Source: Oscillospiraceae bacterium (GTDB lineage: Bacteria > Bacillota > Clostridia > Saccharofermentanales > Saccharofermentanaceae). From it: a DNA stretch of 64,000 bases. Below are positions 37,504 to 45,952 of this stretch, piece by piece. The stretch is from contig CACYMP010000003.1 in assembly GCA_902775565.1 (NCBI GenBank), forward strand, positions 1 through 64,000, given 5' to 3'. The notes under the pieces are model-generated. The model searched no databases. It had not been told where the DNA came from and was given only the letters and a program-made list of their open reading frames with translations. The translations under genes and the position numbers were made by a program. Positions within the stretch are counted from its first letter, which is position 1; each line of letters begins with the position of its first letter.

Positions 37504-39558
37504 TTACGAAACGATCTTGTAGTAAGCGTTTGACGTGAGCTTATAGATCACAGCGTAGAAGATCCCGCATATAGCCACACAGATACCCGCGCAGACAAGA
37601 AGCAGCGGCATATTGTTGTGTCCGAAAAGCTGCAGGAGCTTATGGATTATCGGCAGCACAGCCGCAAGGTGCATACACGCGAAGATTATCGGGATAAGGA
37701 ATACCGTGAGCATCTGCGAATTGATGCTCTTTTTTATGTTTTCCCTGGTCATGCCCACTTTCTGCATTATGCCGAATCTCGACTGGTCTTCAAATCCCTC
37801 AGATATCTGCTTGTAGTAGATGATAAGCACGCACGAGACGAGGAATATCACGCTCAGAAGGATGCCTAAGAAGAACAAGCCCCCGAATGTCTCAACGAAA
37901 TCCTGACGCTCGCCGGCTCGGCTCTCGCAGCGGACAGCGAAGAACTTCTGCTGATAGAGCTCATCCCTGACGTATTCCTTGAGCTGACTGCAAAGTATGA
38001 CCTGCTTGTCATCGTCAAGGTTGGTATCGAAAGCATAGTACCATTCCCATTCGAGCATTTTCTCACCGCTGTCTTCTGTGTAACGGTTAAAACGTGAAGC
38101 CACCTCTCCGAGGTCATCAACAACAACGATGAGCGTCGTTAAGACAAGGTTTTTCATTGTATGCTTGAAATCGCCCTGCTTGTAATTGATCCTTTTGGCG
38201 ACCTTGAATGTCTCGTCACCTATAGTCAGTTCATTGCCGAACTTAAGCTTACCGGCAACACATGCCAGTACCTCACCGGAAGCTAAAGATTCACTGTTAC
38301 CGGTCAGAGCATTATAGTCGTCAACATCAAAGAAAAACACCTGAGTGACGTTATCGTAATCGATGGCCGTCATGTTCTTCAGCATGTCATCATCCATCAT
38401 CTTCATAGGATCCAGGTCAAGACGGAGCTTTCCTTTTTCGAAATAACCTGTAATGCTGCATGTGATATAAGAGTAACTGTCGGTGACTTTCGCGCCGTAT
38501 TCTTCAACTTCTTTATTTACTTCATCCATGACTTTTCCGGTTATTTCACCATATTTTTCTGAATAGCCTTCATTGCCGCAGGACAGGTTGATGTGCCTCG
38601 GATACTGGTTGTTCAGCGTCTCTTCCCTGTTCACGTAAAGAGCCGAAGTCGATGAGATCATTACAAGGATCATGGTAAGAAGGATGCAGATCGATGCAAG
38701 CCCGGCTCCGTTTCTCTTCATCCTGTATGCCATTGAAGATACGGATACAAAGTGGTTTGTCTTGTAGTAGTATCTCTTGTTCTTCTGGAGGATCCTGCAA
38801 AGCAAGACAGAGCCTGCAATCAGGACAAGGTATGTTCCGATGATGACCAGGATAACAGCGGCAAAGAACACCACAAGAGCCGACAAAGGCTGCTTTATCT
38901 TTAGGGCTAAGACATAACCGCTGCCTAAAAGAAGGAGACCCAGGATACCTATAAACCAGTTAGCCTTCGGTGGCTTTTCGCCTGCTTTGTCGGAATTGAT
39001 GAGATTGATCGTTCTTGCAAATCTTATCAGCCTTACCGCATTAAGGAAGATCAGGAAAAAGATCAGACTGTATACGATAACGGTACAAAGTACAGACTGG
39101 CCGCTGATGACGAACTTATAACTCGAATCAAGGCCTATCATCTTACGGAATCCGAGTTCTGCGAGCTTTGAAAAACCGATGCCGATCAGAAGACCACCTG
39201 CGATCGAAATGAACCCGGTTATCAGTGATTCAAAGAAAATGATCTTTCCCAGATTCCTTCTGTTCATTCCGAGCACGCTGTAAAGACCGAATTCCTTAAG
39301 CCTTCCCTTGATGAGAGTTGACTGCGTGTAAAACAGGAATAACGTTCCGAATATGGCCATGATATAGGTTCCGAGTTTCAGCATTTCCCTTGCCGTTCCG
39401 GAGCCTTGGAAGTTCTCGAGCATTTTTGAAAAGCCCATCAGATGCATGATGTAGAACACGGCCACCATCAGTATGCTGGCAATGATATAAGGCAGATAAA
39501 GTCGGCCGTTCTTGCGTATTCCGCTGACGGCCATCTTCGGATAGAAACCGATCTTCAT
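37504..39558 (-). CDS. BceB-type ABC transporter permease
   Basis: A 684-residue FtsX-superfamily permease with about ten membrane helices and one large extracytoplasmic domain (about 320-520) between helices 7 and 8, the mark of BceB/VraG-type peptide-resistance transporters. The start resembles them too (NGRLYLPYIIASILMVAVF), and RFGIMQKVGMTRENIK precedes the last helices. It abuts the ATPase gene by one base. These systems protect lipid II from peptide antibiotics and signal to the partner kinase. Confidence 0.92.
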   Translation of the reverse strand: MKIGFYPKMAVSGIRKNGRLYLPYIIASILMVAVFYIMHLMGFSKMLENFQGSGTAREMLKLGTYIMAIFGTLFLFYTQSTLIKGRLKEFGLYSVLGMNRRNLGKIIFFESLITGFISIAGGLLIGIGFSKLAELGFRKMIGLDSSYKFVISGQSVLCTVIVYSLIFFLIFLNAVRLIRFARTINLINSDKAGEKPPKANWFIGILGLLLLGSGYVLALKIKQPLSALVVFFAAVILVIIGTYLVLIAGSVLLCRILQKNKRYYYKTNHFVSVSSMAYRMKRNGAGLASICILLTMILVMISSTSALYVNREETLNNQYPRHINLSCGNEGYSEKYGEITGKVMDEVNKEVEEYGAKVTDSYSYITCSITGYFEKGKLRLDLDPMKMMDDDMLKNMTAIDYDNVTQVFFFDVDDYNALTGNSESLASGEVLACVAGKLKFGNELTIGDETFKVAKRINYKQGDFKHTMKNLVLTTLIVVVDDLGEVASRFNRYTEDSGEKMLEWEWYYAFDTNLDDDKQVILCSQLKEYVRDELYQQKFFAVRCESRAGERQDFVETFGGLFFLGILLSVIFLVSCVLIIYYKQISEGFEDQSRFGIMQKVGMTRENIKKSINSQMLTVFLIPIIFACMHLAAVLPIIHKLLQLFGHNNMPLLLVCAGICVAICGIFYAVIYKLTSNAYYKIVS

Positions 39559-40319
39559 TACTGCTCACCTCCCTGGGCCAGAAGGTTCAATGTATCGCTG
39601 ATCTTCTGATACATCTGCTGATCAGTAGCGTCGCCTCTGTAGATCTGATGAAAGATCACACCGTCCTTAATGAACATCACGCGAGAAGCATGGCTTGCAG
39701 CCTTGACCGAGTGAGTAACCATAAGGACTGTCTGTCCCATGCTGTTGACCTGCTTAAACAGCGCCAGAAGCTCATCGGAAGACTTGGAATCCAGTGCGCC
39801 CGTTGGCTCATCGGCAAGTATTATCTTCGGGTCAGTGATAAGAGCCCTGGCAACAGCCGCTCTCTGCTTTTGTCCGCCTGATACCTCATAAGGATACTTC
39901 TTAAGGATCTCGGAGATCCCGAGAGAAGGAACAAGCTTGTCAAGACGGGCCTTCATGTCGTCAGGCCTCTTTCCTGCAAGGACAAGCGGAAGATAGATGT
40001 TGTCTTCGATCGTAAACGTATCAAGAAGATTGAATTCCTGGAAAACATATCCCAGATTATCGCGGCGGAACATAGCCATAGCGGAATCCTTGATCGTCGA
40101 AAGGTTCATTCCGTCAAGGATGATCGTTCCGGAAGTCGACTTGTCCAGCGCGGCAAGAATGTTGAGGAGCGTTGTCTTACCGCTGCCCGACTCGCCCATT
40201 ATAGCTACATATTCACCCTTTTCGACCGTGAAATTGACGTTTTTCAGAGCTTCAACGGAAGCGCCGCCGCGGCGTCCTTTATATATCTTCTGTAATCCTT
40301 TAACTTCAAGCAAACTCAT
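39558..40319 (-). CDS. BceA-type ABC transporter ATPase
   Basis: A 253-residue ATPase: Walker A GESGSGKTT, signature VSGGQKQRAAVARAL, Walker B ILADEPTGALD and the H-loop VTHSVKAASH. It belongs with the permease behind it (one-base overlap). The 262-base leader (40320-40581), shared with the divergent GGDEF gene, holds TATAAT at 40462 and 40497 and no gene. Confidence 0.93.
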   Translation of the reverse strand: MSLLEVKGLQKIYKGRRGGASVEALKNVNFTVEKGEYVAIMGESGSGKTTLLNILAALDKSTSGTIILDGMNLSTIKDSAMAMFRRDNLGYVFQEFNLLDTFTIEDNIYLPLVLAGKRPDDMKARLDKLVPSLGISEILKKYPYEVSGGQKQRAAVARALITDPKIILADEPTGALDSKSSDELLALFKQVNSMGQTVLMVTHSVKAASHASRVMFIKDGVIFHQIYRGDATDQQMYQKISDTLNLLAQGGEQ

Positions 40320-40581
40320 AAACTGTACTTCCTTTCATTTAAGTCAGCCACAGTATAGAAAACCTCAAAAGTCCGCTCCATTGAATCTGCTTACCAATTC
40401 CTTACACGTTTGTCACAATTGTATCCTTTAACGATATGAAATCAAAGCTAAACGGTATATTTATAATCGCTTAATAATCTGTTTATAACATCTCTCTATA
40501 ATTTAGGTGGTTATAGATGATACGGGCATATTATGCCCGGCTGGATGATGTTCACATAATTTAACGGAGGGCTTACGGATC

Positions 40582-41889
40582 ATGGTAAACAAGGATTTAT
40601 ACGATTACACTGTCGATGACGTTACAGGTCTTCTTGTAGAGAACGTTGACGCAGTCGTTATTGTCGATCCCGCGATAGACACTTACAAGACAATAGTCCG
40701 CCGCGGAATGTTCGAGACATTCCTTAAAGAATCTGGAATCTATCACGATCTCATCTTAGATCTGTGGTTCCACTTCAGCGATACAGGCGAGAAGGTCACG
40801 GGCGATTATCAGATATTCGCCGACAACACAGGTATCTTCAACACCAAGTACAGCCGCCGTCTTAAGCTGTATCTCGAAGATTCACAAAAGCCCCATCTCG
40901 TACAGCTGACCGTTTATCCTGTAGAAAACAACCAGAAGTATGTTTTCGTTATGGATGAATTTGTAGATAACGAATCACTTCAGGAGACCCTCACCAGCAA
41001 AAAGATCGATACGATCCAGGGTTCTTTCCTCTTCTCGATGTATATCGACCTGGTAGCTGATACCACGAGCAGCATCAACGTTTCGGAGATCTCCGATGAC
41101 GTCGTCAACTATAACCTCAAGTATTCCGACTGGAGAATGATGATAGTCAACATGATCTGGCCAGAGGATCAGGAGCAGTTCCTCCGCCGCACGGATCCCG
41201 AGTACCTGAAGGCTAATTTCACACCCGGCCGTACTTCATCCTACGACTGCATGATGCGTAACCTTGAAGGAAAGTTCATCTGGGTCAAGCTCATCTTCAG
41301 CCGTGCACAGACGATCAACGAAGACGACTACCGTTTCGTCTTCATGGTCCAGGATATCCACAACGATTCCATGGAGATGCTATCCACACTGCATACATAC
41401 GAGGAAAAGGCTTCGAAAGATCCTCTTACAGGTCTTTACAACCACGGCGAGATCGAGACTCAGCTCACCAGCGCTATCGCCCACCGCCAGAAGAACGATG
41501 AGCCCATCTCCATCATGATGCTCGACCTGGATCACTTCAAGTCAGTAAACGATAACTACGGCCACGCAGTCGGAGATACCACACTGCAGCATTTCTCCAA
41601 GATCCTTTTAGACATCGTACAGGAAGAAAAGATCGTTGCGGGACGCTGGGGCGGCGAGGAATTCGTCATCATATGCAGAGACAAGGACGAAACAAAGGCA
41701 GCCGAGCTCGCAGAGAAGATCAGACAAAAAGCAGATCAGTATCTCTTCCCCGAGATCGCTCACATCACCTGCTCCATCGGCGTTACCGAGCTGAAGGCGG
41801 ATGACGATTTCACAGGAGCTTTCGGAAGGATCGATAAAGCACTTTATACTTCAAAAGAAAACGGCAGGAACAGGGTTACTGTCCTTTAA
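40582..41889 (+). CDS. diguanylate cyclase (GGDEF) with N-terminal sensor region
   Basis: A 435-residue soluble protein. The first 260 residues contain PAS-like segments (VNMIWPEDQEQFLRRTDPEY and GKFIWVKLIFSR). The GGDEF domain (about 280-435) has DPLTGLYNHGEI, LDLDHFKSVNDNYGHAVGD and the active-site loop GRWGGEEFVI; GGEEF is a normal active form. The RxxD inhibitory site upstream of the loop is absent. It would make cyclic di-GMP from GTP. GGAGGG precedes the ATG. It lies between the BceAB-like and BceRS-like genes. Confidence 0.92.
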   Translation: MVNKDLYDYTVDDVTGLLVENVDAVVIVDPAIDTYKTIVRRGMFETFLKESGIYHDLILDLWFHFSDTGEKVTGDYQIFADNTGIFNTKYSRRLKLYLEDSQKPHLVQLTVYPVENNQKYVFVMDEFVDNESLQETLTSKKIDTIQGSFLFSMYIDLVADTTSSINVSEISDDVVNYNLKYSDWRMMIVNMIWPEDQEQFLRRTDPEYLKANFTPGRTSSYDCMMRNLEGKFIWVKLIFSRAQTINEDDYRFVFMVQDIHNDSMEMLSTLHTYEEKASKDPLTGLYNHGEIETQLTSAIAHRQKNDEPISIMMLDLDHFKSVNDNYGHAVGDTTLQHFSKILLDIVQEEKIVAGRWGGEEFVIICRDKDETKAAELAEKIRQKADQYLFPEIAHITCSIGVTELKADDDFTGAFGRIDKALYTSKENGRNRVTVL

Positions 41890-41911
41890 AAGTTCAAAGC
41901 AGGCAAATAAG

Positions 41912-41948
41912 ATAACGGCCGGATTCCCTAAAGGTTTCCGGCCGTTAT
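41912..41948. terminator. bidirectional intrinsic terminator
   Basis: ATAACGGCCGGA / TCCGGCCGTTAT with T-rich flanks, between the GGDEF gene and the convergent histidine kinase gene, overlapping the end of the latter. Confidence 0.85.
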
Positions 41949-42910
41949 TCTATTCCGACATTTTTAGTCCTGAGGTCCAACATCATTTTCGTGCCAGTGC
42001 CGATCTTCGATTCTGCGGACAATCTATGTCCCAGGTTATCTGCGATACGTTTGCAAAGATAAAGGCCAATGCCGCTTGCTCTTTTGTCTTCCCTGCCGTT
42101 AAAGCCCGTGTAACCGTTCTCAAAGATCCTCGGAAGATCCTCTTCGCTTATACCGATACCCGTATCCTCAATGCAAAGGACTCCCGGCTCATTCATATAG
42201 ATGTGCACCGATCCTTCGGAAGTATATTTGACCGCATTGGAGATTATCTGCTCGATTATGAATGACAGCCATTTCGAATCGGTGATAGCCCTATAGCTGA
42301 CCGGTTCATATTCAAGTTTCAGTTTCTTTAAGATGAATTCTCTTGAGAACTTGCGGATAGCCGGACGGATTATCTCATCGATGTCATATTCTTTTATCAG
42401 ATAGTCCGTGTTATCCGAATCAAGTCTCAGGAACGTAAGGACCATCTCGACATAAGCTTCAATGCGGTTCAAGTCGCCCATCAGTCTTCTGGCGGACTCG
42501 GTATCTTCTGACTGGAGATTGAGACGCATGGCAGCTATCGGCGTCTTTATCTGATGCGCCCAGACGGTATAGTATTCGACCATATCGGTATAGTCTGCAG
42601 AAGCTTTCTGCCCGGCCATCTCCGCCTCTTCTTTCAGCTTTTCTATAATGAACTGATAATCTTCTTCAAGCTTGTTTTTCGGTGAGGGCAGTTCTTCCGA
42701 AAGAATCCTGTTATGGTGCCTTACGAAAAAGACGAAATCAACTGATGCCGCTATAAGGCCGATGCCGAGCGAGAGTACCAAAGGGTACAGGACCGCTATC
42801 TGAGGCATATCGAAAAGAAGATATGACGATGCGAAGATCCCGATTACAACGGCACATGTGACGATCAGTTTCGCGCGGTATTTCAGATAGCTTCCGAAAA
42901 GCTTCATCAC
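41945..42910 (-). CDS. BceS-type sensor histidine kinase
   Basis: A 321-residue intramembrane-sensing kinase: two membrane helices (about 14-32 and 38-58) with almost no extracellular loop, then the dimerisation/phosphoacceptor helix WAHQIKTPIAAMRL, and the ATPase domain with N box IISNAVKYTSEG and G boxes EDTGIGISEEDL and ASGIGLYL. Such kinases do not sense the drug directly but read the flux of a BceAB transporter. The start overlaps the response regulator stop by four bases. Confidence 0.93.
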   Translation of the reverse strand: MMKLFGSYLKYRAKLIVTCAVVIGIFASSYLLFDMPQIAVLYPLVLSLGIGLIAASVDFVFFVRHHNRILSEELPSPKNKLEEDYQFIIEKLKEEAEMAGQKASADYTDMVEYYTVWAHQIKTPIAAMRLNLQSEDTESARRLMGDLNRIEAYVEMVLTFLRLDSDNTDYLIKEYDIDEIIRPAIRKFSREFILKKLKLEYEPVSYRAITDSKWLSFIIEQIISNAVKYTSEGSVHIYMNEPGVLCIEDTGIGISEEDLPRIFENGYTGFNGREDKRASGIGLYLCKRIADNLGHRLSAESKIGTGTKMMLDLRTKNVGIE

Positions 42911-43584
42911 TCATCCTCCAGGATGTATCCGACGCCGAACTTCGTCTTGATGAAATCCGTAAGGCCCGCTGCTTCAAGTGTCTTTCTCAGTCTTCCGACA
43001 TTAACGGTCAGAGTGTTCTCATCGACAAAACTGTCAGTCTCCCAGAGAACTTCCATGAGCTTCTCGCGACTTACTACCTTGTTCTTGTTCTCCATAAGAG
43101 TAAGAAGGATCTTATACTCGTTTCTTGCGAGCTCGATCTTCTTTCCTTCATAGGTCAGTGAGTTATCGTTCATATTGAGCACTGCGCCTTTTGCCTGCAG
43201 TGTAAACGAGCCCTGATTGAAATCGTACGTTCTCCTGAGAAGAGCCTGAACCTTGGCTATCAGTACGCTCTGATCGAAAGGCTTCGGGATATAATCGTCC
43301 GCGCCCATGTTCATAGCCATTACTATGTTCATGTTATCCGTCGCGGATGAAATGAATATGATCGGGACGCTGCTGGTTTTCCTGATCTCCTGGCACCAGT
43401 GATAACCGCCCATGTAAGGCAGCGTTATGTCCATGATTATCAGATGCGGGTCAAGCTCTTTTATCTCGCCTAAGACGTTCCTGAAATCAGAAACGGTACT
43501 GACCTCCATCTCCCACGCGGAAAGGCACTGCGAGATACCGTCAGCTATTCCTTTGTCATCTTCAACTACGTAGATCTTATACAT
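42907..43584 (-). CDS. BceR-type response regulator (OmpR family)
   Basis: A 225-residue regulator. The receiver has the acidic pair VVEDDKG, phosphoacceptor Asp52 in IIMDITLP, Ser/Thr in FISSAT and Lys in YIPKPFD. The C-terminal winged helix (about 130-225) has VSREKLMEVLWETDSFVDENTLTVNVGRLRKTL. The frame stays open to 43863, but ATG at 43584 starts the receiver. A TATAAT six bases ahead of that ATG and no nearby ribosome site suggest little or no leader. It probably controls the BceAB-like genes. Confidence 0.93.
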   Translation of the reverse strand: MYKIYVVEDDKGIADGISQCLSAWEMEVSTVSDFRNVLGEIKELDPHLIIMDITLPYMGGYHWCQEIRKTSSVPIIFISSATDNMNIVMAMNMGADDYIPKPFDQSVLIAKVQALLRRTYDFNQGSFTLQAKGAVLNMNDNSLTYEGKKIELARNEYKILLTLMENKNKVVSREKLMEVLWETDSFVDENTLTVNVGRLRKTLEAAGLTDFIKTKFGVGYILEDE

Positions 43585-43612
43585 AGCAAGATTATAACAC
43601 TCCATTACACGC

Positions 43613-43639
43613 AAAAGCCGTCCCCGGAGGGACGGCCTT
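43613..43639 (-). terminator. hairpin ahead of the response regulator
   Basis: GCCGTCCC / GGGACGGC, followed on the minus strand by TTTTGC. It insulates the response regulator from the ChW gene behind; another terminator lies at 43764. Confidence 0.65.
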
Positions 43640-43763
43640 TGTAACGGACAAATTACAGAAAGGAAAATTCCTTTTTGCAAGCGGATTTTACCAATGCGCC
43701 AATTTGTTGTATGTCTGTTTGCGGGTATGTTTTTACTATTTCCGTTCGCGAAAAGGACCAAAC

Positions 43764-43789
43764 AAAAAGTCCCGCAAGCGCGGGACTTT
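43764..43789 (-). terminator. terminator of the ChW-repeat protein gene
   Basis: AAAGTCCCGCGC / GCGGGACTTTTT on the minus strand, 22 bases after the stop of the 704-residue protein gene. Confidence 0.85.
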
Positions 43790-43810
43790 AAGCACTTTGT
43801 CATTGAAGGA

Positions 43811-45925
43811 TCATTTTCTCCTGACGTAGTGTTTGCTCTGCAATGCCCAAGCCTCAAGATCAATATATCTCAGGCACGGATATACATGCTTGATCTTTCC
43901 GTTGATCTTCGGCGTCATGCCGTCCAGGATCACGTCATGACCGTATTCATCTTTGCCGACATAGAAGAAGACATCGCCGTGATAGGTAGTGCACTCGCAG
44001 AGCAGGTCACCCGGTTTTATATTCTTGTAAGAGACTGTCTTGCCGGTCTTGTATGCCATACTGTGCGAATTGAACTTGACCGTCTTCTTGTGGTAATTCT
44101 TAAATACCCATACTGCAAATCCCGTACAGTCACACTTCTTTTTTGTCTTCCCGCCAAGCTTATAAGGCCAAGTCGATGCGACACTGTAAAAAATGTACTT
44201 CGGGGGGCGTTTATGCTGTGACAGATAATTCAGAGTATTCTGATTCGCCGGGAACTGCTTTAGGCACCAGCTTGCAAATTTGTTGCCGGATGTAACGAGC
44301 TTCGGCTTCGGGAAATCCTCCATCTTAAGGATAGAGTTCTCGTTATCGGAAGTGACTCCGTTAAGATCAGATGCAGGTGTCTGGCCCTTGGGAAGCACTA
44401 CTATCTGAATGGCGGAAATGGTGTTGCCTATCTCGTCTGTGCCGCACTTGTTTTCATTATTGGTCCACGCCATCCATCCGTATTTGGATGTCTTGACCCT
44501 GTAGAATGCACAGTAATCTTCCTTATAAGGTTTAAGTATTTCCATCCATTCTCCGGTCTCTTCATTGACATCAAAATAATAGCCCACGCCATAAAGAGAC
44601 ATTCTGAGGTTCTCGATCCTTTTGCCCGCATCGATTATCCTCAGATCGAAAGGTGCATCGTAAGCTTCGTTCGTATCTCTTTTCTCATTTCCGAAATCCG
44701 GCATATCAACAGAAAGCTGCAGATCACTGTCAGGTACATTTACTCCGACTGCAATTCCTGTGATCTGTCCCGTGACCTCTAAGACCTGGCCGTCAGATTT
44801 GATCTCAGACCATCCGTCCGCTGATTTTACGGCATAGGATACTTTTGCACCCGAGGGCATCCTGAAAAGACCTCTTCCGGGAAGGATCGGAGTCCTTGGA
44901 TTGACCTCAGCCACATCGACGTCGCTCTTGATATCTTTAACATTGCCGGGAGCATCTGAGCCCTTGGCAACGAGTACTATCTGGATCGCTTCCAGTCTGC
45001 TTGAAAGATCCGTGGTTCCGCTAATCTCACCGTTCTTTGCCCATCCGAGCCATCCGTAGATTGGTGAATAAACCCTGTAATAGACATCGTAATGATTGGC
45101 GATATCACCGGTAAGCTTTATAGCAACCGCCTCGGTCCTTAATCCCTTGGCACCGCTCGTTTCTCCGTTGGAAGACCATTTATCTTCCCAGCCTTTGTTC
45201 TGGATATTCGAACGGTATGAGATGCCGCCCTTATACTGGTTGCCCGTAACGTTCAGTTCTATGCTGTCGATCTGCTTGCCCTTGCCGGCAGCGCCTGTCA
45301 CATCCCCGTTCTTTGCCCATTTGCTGCCCCAGCCTTCGCTGTCTCTGTGGGCTCTGTAGCTGACATTTGAATCAGTTCCCTGATTTGCAGGAACTATCCT
45401 GATCTTTATCTGTACGATCTTTTTCGGTTCTCCGATCGAGCCTGCCACAGTACCGTCGGATACATACCCCTGGACATTGTCGTCTTTCTCGTACCAGACT
45501 TCGTATTCAACCGAATATTTTGATGCGAGTTCACCCGTAAGCTCCATCTTTAAAGCTTCTATTTTAAGAGCCTTATTAACTATTCCTGCATCACTGCCTG
45601 AAGAAGTGAAATCCTGCCATCCTTTGCTCTGGACATAAACACTGTATTTAAGCGAGCCATCATAACCGGTCGAATTGTTGAGGTTTACATTTATTGCTTC
45701 GATCGGCTTGTAAGGATCATTTGAACCCGGCCGGGCTTTTAAGACCAGCGTTGAGGACGAATCACTCCAAGCACCGTCAATAACTCCGTATTTCTGAACA
45801 GTGCAGTTGCCCGACAGCGTAATATCCGTTGCCGCTGCAACACGTCTTGTCGTACCTGCTATGCCAAGCACAATGCTCGTTGTAAGCACTAATGCAACAG
45901 CTTTAGCGAAATTCTTTATCTTCAT
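43811..45925 (-). CDS. secreted ChW-repeat protein with C-terminal NlpC/P60-like domain
   Basis: A 704-residue exported protein with a signal peptide (about 1-32, cleaved after AAA). It carries seven or eight clostridial hydrophobic W (ChW) repeats, each about 45 residues with a GW core (YRAHRDSEGWGSKWAKNGDV, YRVYSPIYGWLGWAKNGEIS). The C-terminus (about 590-704) looks like NlpC/P60: catalytic Cys in CDCTGFAVWVF and His in TYHGDVFFYVG. ChW domains are thought to mediate surface or substrate binding. It is likely a wall hydrolase. It is an isolated gene ended by a strong terminator. Confidence 0.85.
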   Translation of the reverse strand: MKIKNFAKAVALVLTTSIVLGIAGTTRRVAAATDITLSGNCTVQKYGVIDGAWSDSSSTLVLKARPGSNDPYKPIEAINVNLNNSTGYDGSLKYSVYVQSKGWQDFTSSGSDAGIVNKALKIEALKMELTGELASKYSVEYEVWYEKDDNVQGYVSDGTVAGSIGEPKKIVQIKIRIVPANQGTDSNVSYRAHRDSEGWGSKWAKNGDVTGAAGKGKQIDSIELNVTGNQYKGGISYRSNIQNKGWEDKWSSNGETSGAKGLRTEAVAIKLTGDIANHYDVYYRVYSPIYGWLGWAKNGEISGTTDLSSRLEAIQIVLVAKGSDAPGNVKDIKSDVDVAEVNPRTPILPGRGLFRMPSGAKVSYAVKSADGWSEIKSDGQVLEVTGQITGIAVGVNVPDSDLQLSVDMPDFGNEKRDTNEAYDAPFDLRIIDAGKRIENLRMSLYGVGYYFDVNEETGEWMEILKPYKEDYCAFYRVKTSKYGWMAWTNNENKCGTDEIGNTISAIQIVVLPKGQTPASDLNGVTSDNENSILKMEDFPKPKLVTSGNKFASWCLKQFPANQNTLNYLSQHKRPPKYIFYSVASTWPYKLGGKTKKKCDCTGFAVWVFKNYHKKTVKFNSHSMAYKTGKTVSYKNIKPGDLLCECTTYHGDVFFYVGKDEYGHDVILDGMTPKINGKIKHVYPCLRYIDLEAWALQSKHYVRRK

Positions 45926-45952
45926 AGAAAACCTCCGCGATAAGAAGCCGTA

